Of a stretch of 64,000 bases of DNA, positions 35,401-47,700 are shown piece by piece. Under the pieces are notes generated by a model, which saw only the letters and a list, made by a program, of their open reading frames with translations, was not told the DNA's origin and did no database searches. Source of the stretch: Istiophorus platypterus (taxonomy: Eukaryota; Chordata; Actinopteri; Istiophoriformes; Istiophoridae); contig CM029124.1 in NCBI GenBank assembly GCA_016859345.1, positions 13,824,980 to 13,888,979 of the forward strand. The letters run 5' to 3'. A program made the position numbers and the translations under genes. Numbering within the stretch: the first letter of the stretch is position 1; every line of letters starts with the position of its first letter.

Positions 35401-38195
35401 TTTTCAAATAATTTGAATTATTCTTCTTGGACTTCAGCAATAAGCAAATAACATTGTATGGAATTGGCAGGACTTTTTATTTAAGTGATAACATTTTAGT
35501 GATACTGAGCAGGGGTGCACAAGGTTTTGCTGTATTCATTATGTCTTCATGATGACTGTGAGATGTGGTTATGCACTCAAAAATCTACCATGTTTACCCT
35601 GTGTCAAGATGATTTGGTCACACATCAATCACCAAGGTCAAGAAAAGTTTCCATACCAGAAACTCACTTACAGTGTCCTCAGTGTCAGAACTGTTCCTGA
35701 TTCTACTGCAATCTTAGGTTAAAGAGTATGACTAAAATGCTTTTTTGATTTTGATTCAGCTTGGCCAAGAAAATACATAATTCTTCTTTATCAGCTATCT
35801 ACAACTAAGGCTGAAATTTCCATTGAATTAATAACTCCCTAAAAAAAATGGCACTTACAAGTGCATCCTCGACGATTTGTTGATTAACTCAGAAACAAGG
35901 GCTGCAGGGTCTCGCTTAAATTCCCCTTCAAACTTTGTCTCATTGTGAATATTTTCTTTGCTGGTGATTTCAACACTTCACCAAGGTAGGTTTTACCAAA
36001 ACATGCTTGAGTGCTTGAGATATTCTCCCATAATTAGTGGAGAAAATGATCTGCTTTAATCATTTTAGGTCTTTTTTGTGTAATTCATGGGTGGTTAAAA
36101 AGAAATCACATCATAGTGCAAAGTATTTTTCTTTAAAGAATCATAAATAATGACAACAGTTTTTCAGTGAAAATTCATCTTTATACATGAATTATCAATG
36201 ACAGAAAACTGGCAAAAAATATAGATATAAAATCACCTCAATGAGGTGCTACAAGAGCCAGCTATGGGTGCATTTCCTTTTTATCTGTCTCACAAACCCT
36301 TATGTTCCCTAAACTGTGTCAATTTAGGAGTCAGAGAGTGTGGATAAGTTCCCCCTAGATTAAATTCTGTCAGCCCGCTGTACTGATAAACTACCAAAGT
36401 AGACTAGGGGTGCTAAGGACAGTGAATAAGGATTGCAACACAACAGCCTGCAGCTTAGTGTGGATTTTCAGACAGTGTTTCTGCCAGATACAGTGATGGA
36501 GGACTTTCTGACAGGCTGCTCAGTCTGTAATGGCGCTCTGGGAGACCCCTGCTGGGAGATTCTGCAAAGTACTACACAAAAGCTGTGAGCTGGGAACTGG
36601 GTGACGCTGAAGCTCAAGAGTTGGGCAATTAAATGACTTAACCAGGAAACTGTGCAGCTTGAGGTCATTTCCAGAAATCCTTTATCTGCAATATGATATA
36701 AAGGCAGCAGTCAGCATATTTCACCATAAATGAAATTTCGACTTTGCATTTTTCATTGAACAGTTAAGACTTTAAATGTGTCTGAAAAACATTGGTCTTA
36801 AAAAACAAAAATAATAGAAATCACATGACTGAACATTAAGTAATTTTATAAAATTTCACTAAGGGTTGTAGTACCATTGTGGCACATTTTTAGCGAGTGA
36901 AGAGCTCAAAACTCTTCATCAGAGGATGTGTTATCATTAAATTGAGCTACTTCACAGAAAAAAGGGACAACTTAGAGGTTTACGTTTTCTCTAAATGTGG
37001 TTATTTATTGGTTTTCAGTGCATCTGACAAGTTTTCAGATAGCCCAGAAACCTACAACAGCAGAAAATGGCTATTAAATATCTCTTTACTGTGAACATAC
37101 TGAACCATTGGAATAAACAGGCCAGAATGACCTGGGAGCCGCATGTCAAAGAAGAAAAGTAATGGAACGACCTCTATTAGCATTTACTGACTCAGCAGCC
37201 CCACAAACTCCTCCATATATTAACATGAGTATTGTACAGATGGTTGGACCTAAACAGAATGTCAGTACATAGAAAAATAAATACAGTTTGCTAAAATGAG
37301 GGCAAAATTCTTTTATCAGTGATTGTACCATTAAAAATCACATTTAAAAAAACTTTTAAGAGGCTTTTCATCTCTTTACATTAGATTGAGTTTCTCATAG
37401 TTCTAGGGAGGAATACATAGAATAACTTTTACAGAAATTACTAGCTAAAAATATACAAGCACAGACACAAACATGAGGAGTAAAGCCAACAAAATGATTC
37501 TTCATAAAACAAAACAGCGCAGTGTAATCAATATCTAAAGAATCTTTACATGTAGCTCCTTGGTCTGCAGCTTTCTTACTTGTGATTAAAAACATTTCTG
37601 GGAAACTTAAGTTAATACAAAAGTTGTTTTTTTTTTTTTCTTATCTTACAATCCTGTCAAAACGTGTTTTTAAAATATTTTGAGTAGCAAATTTGAGTTT
37701 TCTGTTATTATGTTCTCTGAAGAGAGGAACCCCAGATAGAGATTTTGAGACAAGGCAAACAGTTCTGCAATGACAAGACAACAGATCCAAACCAGGCGCT
37801 CGATGGAAATTTAGTGAGTAAACTCCAGTGTGCTTGCTTTGGACTCACATCAAACAAGATGTAGTACAGTATTAAAACGCTAGCCATGTTTTCCCCAGCC
37901 TGTTTTCTAGCACTGAAGCCAATAGACCTGATGACAATGTGATGTCTGACACAGATGGATAACATTATATCAAGCATAGACTTACATGGAAGTTATTACC
38001 ATCACAATAAGAATGATCTAACAGCAATATTTATACATTAATATACTGCAGGTTTTGGATGTTTTACAGTTCTTACATTAGCAATAATAGAAAAGAAAAA
38101 ATACACCATCAATTCATAAGAAAAATAGATTGGAGTTAATAGTGGAAAACAGTGCAAAGAATATTCTGGGGTGTTTTTGTTTGCTTGCTTGTCCG
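32453..38195. other. Region between the prominin start and the ldb1 3' UTR
   Basis: The two genes are in tandem on the minus strand, so the left end should hold the prominin promoter and any non-coding first exon. No CpG island is seen there, which fits a tissue-restricted gene. No coding exon was recognised. Visible elements are an AAGTATA-type short repeat near 32600-32650, the perfect hairpin at 33690-33756, and AT-rich sequence to about 38.2 kb, part of which may be extended ldb1 3' UTR. Confidence 0.5.
33690..33756. repeat. Perfect 31-bp inverted repeat with a 5-nt loop
   Basis: Left arm 33690-33720, loop CAGAA at 33721-33725, right arm 33726-33756. All 31 base pairs are Watson-Crick with no mismatch. 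Outside them the pairing stops at once. One arm is pyrimidine-rich in its loop-proximal half and the other purine-rich. It could be the foldback of a recent inverted duplication (template switch) or a transcribed small hairpin. No coding role is evident. Confidence 0.97.
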
Positions 38196-38351
38196 TTTAT
38201 TTTTTAGAAATTGTTTACAAAAATAAAAAAAAAAAAAATTCAAAACAAGTCTAAAACATAGAAAATGAAAACACACTTTGTAGCGTCTGGTGCTCTGGTC
38301 CAGACCTGCTGCGTACCACCTCTCTCCAGTACCTCAATGTTTTATGCTGCA

Positions 38352-38442
38352 AGTGTGGGGGAGTGTGTGTGGGTGTTTGTATGTGTTTGTGTGTGTGAGT
38401 GTGTGTAAGTGAGTGTGCATGAGTGTGTATGAGTATGAGTAT

Positions 38443-38483
<41 letters not shown>

Positions 38484-38490
38484 TGTGAGC
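38352..38490. repeat. Interrupted GT-rich microsatellite
   Basis: GT units interrupted by GA and TAT, ending in an uninterrupted run of about 20 GT units (about 38443-38480). Confidence 0.93.
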
Positions 38491-38505
38491 GTTTAAGATT
38501 TAGCG

Positions 38506-38610
38506 TAGTGGTTCTCAACTCCGGTCCTCAAGCTCCGGCACTGTACAGGTTTTTGTTCCAACCAGGTCCTACAAAAACAAATAATTGAGTTTTTAAAAAC
38601 CAAACGTTGA
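38506..38610 (+). mobile_element. Fragment of a hAT-like or ancient interspersed repeat
   Basis: It starts TAGTGGTTCTCAACTCCGGT and continues with a TTTTTGTTCCAACCAGGTCC stretch, a pattern I recognise from widespread vertebrate repeats whose ends read CAGTGGTTCTCAA. The opposite end is not seen nearby. The family name is uncertain. Confidence 0.5.
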
Positions 38611-39232
38611 ATTTGATACTAAGAGTCCACACAGTTTTTCTCCAGCCTGCAAAAAAATAAGTTAAATAAAAGCTAAGCATTTCTTCCCTGTGACATGAGC
38701 ACAACAGAAACAACACGGTGCGTCATCAAGGAAAACGCACGCCTGAGAGACCCGAGGTTGGAACAAGAACCCACTGACATGGTCGCCATGGCGAGCACTC
38801 GGACATCAGGACACGCCAACTTAGGCCCAAACACTGTGGTGAGCGATGATGGGGGGTAAACACATATGCACACACACCGCTACCCCGCCAGTCTCACCAC
38901 ACATCTAAGAGGACTGGCTGGAGCTGAGCAGACAAGGGCCAAGGCTGAGCACCACTGATCATGACAATGTGACGGAGCGAGAGTGGGATTCTGCTGACCC
39001 TGTCCTTCATGTGACAGCACACAGCTCTATCACTTCATCAGCTATTATCCCTTTCCCTACTTACTCTTCTTTTGTCTTAAAAATAACATAACGGAACAAA
39101 ACAAACAAAAATTAACAGAAGACAAGTGCTCGAGGCCACCCTCCCTGACTCCTCTCTCTAGCGTGTAGGCTCAGGTGGGTCCCAGTAGATTTTAAGCATT
39201 GAAAAAAAGGGGCTGGCTGGGACCTCAGCACT

Positions 39233-39457
39233 CTACTGGGATGACTGGGAGTTGTCATTCTTGCTCTCCTGACTGGAGGGGGCCTTGTTGTTCCAGGGCG
39301 AGTGTGCCCCCAGTGCAGGCGAACTGTTGAAACTGTCCTCATCCTCCAGGCCATTCGCCCCATCGTACTGCGTGTTCTCCAGCCGCGTGATCAGACGCTC
39401 GTCCTCGTCACCAAACTCCCCTCCCATCAGAGTGGGCTCTCCCACCATCATCACGTC
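39233..39457 (-). CDS. ldb1: ldb1 exon 11: LIM interaction domain and C-terminus
   Basis: Encodes residues 335-408. The start, DVMMVGEPTLMGGEFGDEDE, is the LIM interaction domain that lies along both LIM domains of LMO and LIM-homeodomain proteins. It is followed by RLITRLENTQYDGANG, the acidic EDEDSFNSSPALG motif and a Ser/Gln-rich tail ending QSSQ before TAG (39233-39235). Confidence 0.95.
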   Translation of the reverse strand, partial: DVMMVGEPTLMGGEFGDEDERLITRLENTQYDGANGLEDEDSFNSSPALGAHSPWNNKAPSSQESKNDNSQSSQ

Positions 39458-42400
39458 CTAAAGGGGACAGCAAGGGCCGGTACATATTATCCCCATAATA
39501 CAGGGGGGTGCGCGGAATGACTGGCTGCACGGACGAGTGGTAACTGTAACGTTTTTTTTTTGCCTGTGGTCTAGGTGCGATCTAACTGACTGGGTTCATT
39601 TCCAGCTCTACAAGTTACTTTTAACTGATAAAATTCATTACAACTGATACTTCAAGCTATGTTTTAGGGACCAAGGGGCCCCAAGTGTCAAAATCCTGAA
39701 GTATTAGTGTCCTCTCATTCTGAATCCAAGCACAAAAGAAAAATGTGTTGTCAGGGCATTGACCCTGACGGTTCAGTAGTCCGTGTGGCCCTGACTCCCT
39801 GCCCCTGTTCCAAGAACCAGGGTTGAGGGGCCCTCCCTACTGGCCAGCAGTGGGCATCCCTGATCCTTGAGTGCTGCATCACGGGGTGGCGAGGGGGCGG
39901 GGGCGGGGTTTCATTCCACCTCGGGTCTCGTTTCGCTCAAGCAACCAAGTAAGCAAAGACAGCAGTGCTGTATGAATCATGTGCTCTGATAGACTTAGTG
40001 GTAACTCTAAAACCAAAGTTGATACAGCGGATTTAGAGAGAAAACCTAACTGTCCCACTGGAAATCAGAGCTAAGTAACCCTACCCCATGGCCCCAAAAT
40101 ACAGTAACCGTTACTTAGAGATGGAGGTCACTTGTACCCCCTCTATACAAACCCATAATCCTGTGGCCCGAGAGGACCAGGGACTGCCCATCACTGGTTC
40201 ATATGAGGGGATCTACTAACTAAATCTAATGATCCTCTGTAGAATTACAGAAATCTACCCCTATCCCCCTCCCACCACACCTGAATCCAAACCCCCACCT
40301 CCAGAAGCTTCTCTAAGCTATCTCCACCTTACTTCCTGTTACACCTGCTCCTAGCACACTAACAACCCCAAGCTATCACCCCCCTGCACCCAAAAAACTT
40401 TCTAACCTCCTTGCCTGTCTTTCCACCCCCCGCCCTCCATCTTATCCTCCCATGTCTTGCTCTGCTGAACTTGGAGGTGCAGATAAAGGTCAAGCTGATG
40501 TAATGCTTACAGGTACCTGGCTGGAGAGTGAAAAGCTGTTGGCAGGACTCTTCTTTTTGCTGTTGCTGTTGTTGTTGCTGCCTCCGCCGGAGCTCACAGT
40601 GCTTCCGCCAGACACCTTCCTTTTCCGCCGCTTGTTTGGAGCTTGTCTGGCTGGCTCAGCTACAAGTACAGAATGGGAGAAAATAGGTTTCTTAATCAAG
40701 AATTAAATATCTATCAATCAGTCGTTTAATGGCCTGTTAACAAAGTGACGCAACTGTAGCTGTATGTGTTTGCGGGTAATCTATAGAATCATCAAGGTAA
40801 GGGCATCATTGTCATAATTACCACGGCAATATGGAAATGTCTGTGTTACCTGGAGGGGCTACCATTCTTTGCCACTTTTGGAAGAGGCAGGTCTTCAGGC
40901 AGTCTCTTGGGCTCAAGCTGTAGGTCTTATGCCTTGACATCAACTCTTGCATGGGCTCCAATATCACACATAGCTTTCGAGAAGACAAAGAGAGGAACCA
41001 AAGAGATATGAATTAGTGTTAGCAGACTGTTGCATGTATAGTTGAGGTGAATTGAAATAATCAGTATTAAAAAACAACAACAAAAAAAAAAACGTCATGA
41101 TCAAAGAGAAATTTACTTACACGGAGGTAGTTGAGTGTGGAGTTGGAAAGCCCACATCTGGTTATATTTTTAGCCAGCTGATCGAGCATCTGGGGATCCT
41201 GTGGGAATGAATTAAAAGGTGAGATGAGTAATTACATGTACAGGATGTGCATTTAAGTGTTGGTGTGTATGTTTTTTCTGAGTCTGGAACTCACATGCAT
41301 GGCCAAAATGCTCCTTGGTAGGACCTCTCTGTGTTGTCTGATGCTGAAGTGCCACGTCTTGATCCTCATCATATCATCAAACATGAACTCTAGGTACAGA
41401 CGGCCCTCCACACATACCTTATCAAAGGGAGAGACACCACAGGTTAGAGGTCATATTGCCAGCTTAGGAGGAAAGACTTATCCAGTGTGACATTACCCAT
41501 ACCTGCGTGAACATAGGTTTGCCGTTCTGGGTCACCATGGTGCACTGGTCGCAGTCGAGAGATACAAAGTTACTGTGGAAGGACTCCTTTGGATGCTTCA
41601 AAACGTAGAACAGCTCAGTGGCGCCCCCCTCAAAAATACTTCGAAAGTAGCGTGGAATCAACGTCCTGCCAATGGCTGCAGACAGAAATGATCAATAAAT
41701 CAAAATTAATGCAAAAAAAAAAAAATGACACAGAATTACCCGTGTAGGGACAGCTGTAGGGTACAATAGCAGAGAATCTGACACAGCCATAAATGCAATC
41801 ATATTAAAAAAGGAGCAGAAAGGACATACATATTGCTACCGACAGTTATATGCCAATGCCTATCTTACATTTACTTCTCAATTATTGAAAGATATATAAT
41901 GTATCGAATAAAAAAACCCTGAAAAAACTATCTTTTTAAAATAAAAGACTCTTACTGTATCGTTTGGGTCCATCTTCCAGACAGAAAGTGATGGTGAGCA
42001 TGGCGTCATCCTCAAAAAACTCTGTGGTGAAGGCATCCCACCAGAGATTGTCACAGTCCTGAAAGCAGAGGAAGGACCATTACTGTTTTTCGTTCCTTCA
42101 AATCAGAAAGTAAAATTTGGTGAAAATGACACGTGGCAATTTACTTAATAAGCTTAACTTAAAAATCAAAATAAAATAAAGCATATCAAGTGATTCCAGT
42201 ACAGGAAGATGACAATATATTGGTTTATATTCAGGAGTAAATGTCAATGATCAAAAAACAGTAGGAGTTGTGTCTGCTAGAGAGATAAGGAAGTTACAAG
42301 CTAAGTTATATGATAATAGACAAACATAATGAATGCTCAGAAAGAAGAATCAGAAATTCTTGTTTCCTCAAATGTACCACTACTATTACCTTTCTACTCT

Positions 42401-44711
42401 TTTTTCATGTAATAGAATACTGGTTGGTGCAAACCAGTGTGCAGATCACATTAGAACCCATTTCCATGCTTAATGCAAGTGACTCTGAATGTTTCCTAAA
42501 AGTGTTTGGTTAGAGGTACATGTTTTTTTGTTTGACTGAATAAGTTAAAAAAAAAAAAATAAGTAAAGGTTGGAAATTCTAAATGAGGGATGATATTCAA
42601 ATATCAGGATGTTATGCTGGACTGAAAACGCAAATGACTAGCATCCCTCCAGGATACACGGGGTATGGTGCATATATTTGTTTAAATGTGTGGACTGACA
42701 GTCACAGAAAAGAATGGCTCCCAACAGCTACTTGGTTGCGCACTCAGACATATAAACAGTTGGCACTCCAATTATGTTTCAGCCAGGTTGATCAGATAAT
42801 CCTATTAGACTCTGAATGTAAATTAAGTCAGTGAGTTCCAGCTTAATTTCCCACAAAATCCCTGGCATGGTTAGCTACACACACAAACAGCATCTGGGAG
42901 GGAAAATCTGAAAACATGTCAACAGTAAGTAGTTCACTGAAGCTGCAGAATGTAGCACATATTACAGACTTTAATCACAATCCAACTTCAAAAACGACAC
43001 ATGGATGCTGTGTTTATGCACAGAAAACCTTTTGGTGTTGAGGTCTCTCTCTTTTTTGTAAGTAATGAGTTGACTCTCACCTCTGTCCAGTTCTGTAGCC
43101 GTTTGTTCAGCTCATATATCCTGTAGTCTGTCTGGTTCCCGTATGGTGTGGGTCTCCTGAAAAAGAAAACGGCATTCAGCACTCCAGAGTTTGAGCTGCC
43201 TCAGTTTCTTTTCCACACCCCCAGTGCAAACAAATGGTATAAGCCAAGACCAGTCTTAAGCTAAAGTTGAATGTAGGTGATATTAACATGAATAGAGAGC
43301 AACCATCATAGACTTTTTTTTTAAAATAAATTACTTCCAAGCCAGGACAAAACTCACCCCATTCCAGGCTCCATGTATGAGGGGGGGTACATGGGTGTAG
43401 GCCTAGGAGAAGAAAAAAAAATCACCAATCGTATTCTAAGAAACCAAAGTAACACCAAGCATGTGTCCTTTAATGCTATATGGCCAGTGTATTATATGTA
43501 ACAACCTCTAAATCGTCAGAACTGCAAAAAAAAAAAAAAACAACAATATTTAGAGCCAATATCTGATTGCAGTTCCTGATCTTGTGACTGACATTGAGTA
43601 TCAGATAGGAATACACATTACATAAGAACAGTGAGGTACAGAAACAAAGTTAAAATATTTAACACTTGCACCAAACAAGAATACATTTTAATGCTTACAG
43701 TAAAAAAGTAATGATTCTGGTCTGTCGCTTTTAATCAAGCTGAATGTTTGCCTCTACTCTATTTTTCCTTTTTTGGGGCACACATTTAAAACCACTCGGC
43801 TCCTGTGTAGTCAGCTGTCATTTAATTTTATTCCAATATCATATCAAGGATGGGTCGATCTCAACAGTGCACTTTGAAAAATGTGCTATGAAACACACTC
43901 AAATATAAGTCATGAAACATGTCTTTTTTAAAGATCATTATTTAAAAAAAACAATCTGTATGTAAAACAGACTTAGTGTGTTCTTCTGTGAAAATATATA
44001 GGTCAAGACAAAAAATTTAAATATGACTTAAAGATTGCAAGAAGTAAAAAAGGAGACATCTGTAAAGGAAATTGCATGATTTAATGACTGGATTAATGCT
44101 AAAGGTGCCCAAGTTTTAGACATATTTTCCTTTTGACAATACACCTGTCTCCTGACAGTATCACCCAGACCTACCCCACATCTCTGTCCAGCATAGCACC
44201 TGGGTGGAAGGGGGGAAAGCTGCCGCCGTTGGGGGGCTCCTTAGGAGAGTACAGCTTGAATGACTTTGACGAACACCCTGAACACAACCACAGGGCAGAG
44301 GAGGGGTATGGGGTGGGGGGTGGGGGGCAGAGATTTAGAGGAGATTTAGATTTAGCTCATTCAAATCACAGCATCATCTAAGTAATCCAATGTGGGATGA
44401 TTTTGTTGAGATTTACTCAAATAAAAGCACACTGCCAAAACAATTTCCTGCTGCTTTCATTAACTAATGTATCTTCAATCTGGTAAATGGAGAAGACGAC
44501 AAATCATCATGAGGAAAAAAAGAGAAGAAGAAGAAAAAAAACCCTAATATTTATTAGCCTGCCCAAATTCTGAGAAAGCAATCAGCGAAATGGGGGGATA
44601 CAAGAAGAGGAGATGGTTTGGCATGTTCTTTGTGTTCTTGTATCATCCGTACTATTAGAGAACCCACTTCTCTGCATACAGCCCCATGTGATCCTAACCA
44701 TGCTCCTCTGC

Positions 44712-44752
<41 letters not shown>

Positions 44753-47700
44753 TTGTGTGTGTGTGTGTGTGTGTTTTTCTCCCCCTCTAGTTGCCTCTCC
44801 TACCCATCCCCCTACCCTGGCTGTTGTTAACCCTTGTCTGCCCAGATAAAGCATTCATGCTCAAACAATTTGGGGCTCTGAGAAATCATCCATTCTGTAT
44901 CTCTACTCAATGAGACCTCACAAAGACAGCGACTGCATGTAATTAGGCCTGAACCAAAGATATTTTATACACAAGTGGACCATTGTAGGCTGGGATATTT
45001 GAGAAAAACAGCCCCTAGAAATTTGACACAGACTGGCCCGTCATGACCACCCCGCAGTTACCCTGCTTTTTTCTTTTAGCACAGACACAGAAAACTATGA
45101 AGTAATACAGAGGAATATATGTGGTGGCGATACATTGATAATAGCGTAAAAGATATGGGCAACACCGAGATCATAAAAAAATCCAGACTGGTGCTTTGCT
45201 TGTAAAATCAGGCATTCCCAAAAAGGCACCTGAAGAAAACTAAACGTTAATCTGTTACTTTGACTAAGTCACCATATATGCAACAGTCAGTCACTGTCAG
45301 CTATGCGTACGAAATGGTGGTTATAGAAAATTAACATACAGGAGGAGAAACATGGACTCCCAACATAGGTCACTTTCATGCAAGATCAAACCTAACTTGG
45401 ATGATTTTTTTTTTCCCCCCTTCACATCTGTGTTGATGAACTGATTGTGCCCCACAGGCAGAACATTCCACAAATGGCGGTGGTTTAAGTCAGGACAGAT
45501 ACAAAAACGGAGGAGGAAAGGCGTGAGTTGGGGTTAAGTATGCCTGGGTGAACTCTGATCTGTCTCGCCTCCTTCGCGGCCACTCTCCGGGCTCCTCAAA
45601 CAACTGCAACTCCTCCTTAATTTACTTTCACCCCTTTCTTCCTCGCTCCAGTATACCCGTGAGAGTCACGGCAGGTCATGTTCTCCTCCCCATTACTATG
45701 GAGGTGAACCTGCTCAGGAGCACCCAACAATGGTTCTCTATGCATTACCTCTGACCTATAGACCCACCCCCCCCTCCCTCAAAACCACCACCAGCCATTA
45801 GCCCCAGACAGCATTCACCCCATATGATAAGTCTTTGTTCAGTCTGATGCTAATGAACATTGTGCAAAAAATAATAATAATGATAATAAATCCACTGCAA
45901 CAAATTATTCATCCACTATAAAACTTTTTCATAGCCACAATGTTTGCTGTCAAAAAAGAATACATATCATATCGTCTGTAATCTATATTGCCTGCATATT
46001 CTGAAACACAGACAACGAAATTGCTGTCATATAAAATCATTCTCACCTCTATGACACAATAATAACCCAAACAAGGCCCAGTTACCAGCATTACACCTAT
46101 ACACAGATCCTAGGTCCCAGCCCAACACGGGGATGTTTATGATAACATACCTAACACTGAGTCTTAATCAAAGACAGGACCAGGGTAACATCCTGAGTTT
46201 AAAGTACATGTGCCAGATATAGATCGAGGAGCCTCGCTGCGGTCTGTGATCGAGCTTTCATACAGGATCCCGTCGAAAATCAGACGAGAGCTCATTAATG
46301 CATGACCCTTCCTGCAAAGGTTAACTTTTAAGTAAATGACTCTGGTGCCGGTTCAGTCCGCCCAAACTGTTGGTCGCGAACAATAGCGCTGCGTCCATTT
46401 GCTGGCCCTCGGCCAGTAAAACATCCGAAGCGATGTGCGAAAGACTCCCCGACAATACTTGCTCCGCTCGCAGGCGTCAACTTGCGGCTCGATCCGCGGA
46501 CGACGGGCCGCCCGACGTTAAGAAAGTCGGCCGGTGTTTAACTTCGACACCCGGGGACCGGGCGTAAACGAAGCCCCCCTCCCCGCTGGGCCGCGTTTTT
46601 TTTTTTTTTTTTGTTAACCGTTCGCAAAAAAGGACGGATGCCATTGCTAAGCTATTAACCCAGTTGCTAAACTACCGTTATCACCGCCTACGATTCCCCC
46701 TCCTCCTCCTCCTCCTCCTCCTCTTCCTCCCCTCTCGCCCGCTCCGTCTACGACCGGCACCGGCGGTCGGACGTGACCCGGCGGCGCCGCCGGGGCGCCC
46801 CGGCTCCGAGGCTCCGAGTCGGGGGGGGGTTACCTGCAGAGAAAGGGATCCGCCGAAACGCGGGTGTTTTCGCCCGGCACCTCCGCTCGGCGTTTCCTAG
46901 CCAGCTAGCCTCGCTGCTAGCCGGAGCGGCTGGGATGGGGAGAGCTCCGGCCGCCGACGACGACGACGACTACGCAGTCCCCGCGATCCCCGGACGAGAC
47001 GGCGGGCGACGGAAAGTAGATCAGTCCCGCCGGTTCCCTCGGTTCCCGGTCACTTTGAGAACCCCCGGCCCCTTGCGCTAAATGTCATTTGTTTTTCGGG
47101 GGGGACGCTGCTACCTATCTACTACTACTACAGGACCCTTTGTTCCTGCCAGCCGAGACACGAACAAACAAAGGCCCCGCCTCCGCTGGGCTCCTCCGCC
47201 CATCCCGACACACAGACCGGGACAAACACGGGCCTTCCCCCACCTCCTCCTCCTCCTCCACCCGCCGCCTCCCACACTTTGTCCTGTCCGGGGCCCGGGA
47301 GAGCACCGGTGGCCCCCGGAGAGACACAAGGTGGGTCCCACTACAGCCTGTACCAACCCCAACACACAGGGATTGTGTCTATCCCTGTGGTGGATGGACA
47401 GAATAATCTTGTCTACCGGTCTGACAGCGTCCCTCCATAGTGTTTACCAGCTTGTCCCTGGTTTTCAGTGAAGCTCTATGATGTTTACTTAGTCAAATTG
47501 TCAAAATAAAATGTGACTGAACCATTCTATGAAATGGAAGTACGCTTGACATTTAGGTACTTTTTTGGACACTTTGGGATCTTTGCTATAAATTAGAAGT
47601 TTTATGGTCAGTGGAGTTTATTAAAGTTTATTAAAGGTTTTTTTTTTTTCATTGTAACAAGTCTTAGACAGACATGACCCCCTACAAATTCAATCTATAA

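Larger units (their letters stand above)
38196..39232 (-). other. ldb1: Probable ldb1 3' UTR with a GT microsatellite and repeat fragment
   Basis: The sequence follows the ldb1 stop codon (39233-39235) on the minus strand. A minus-strand AATAAA lies at 38196-38201 (plus-strand TTTATT) and is a candidate polyadenylation signal about 1 kb after the stop. The interval includes a GT-rich microsatellite (38352-38490) and a hAT-like repeat end at 38506. The true 3' end needs transcript data. Confidence 0.45.
46200..47420 (-). promoter_or_regulatory. ldb1: CpG island, probable proximal ldb1 promoter
   Basis: CpG dinucleotides are dense over more than 1 kb, in sharp contrast to the AT-rich flanks. 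The island includes a CCTCCT repeat (46696-46733), GC boxes and a GAC triplet run (near 46957-46971). It sits in ldb1 intron 1, upstream of exon 2, and contains a good minus-strand splice donor. This fits the two-promoter arrangement known for mammalian LDB1. Open frames in it (for example 129 codons from 47082) are a by-product of GC content. Confidence 0.65.

Noticed and set aside
47082..47471. 129-codon open frame in the ldb1 CpG island
   Set aside because: High GC content lowers stop frequency; composition is Pro/Arg-rich and lacks homology.
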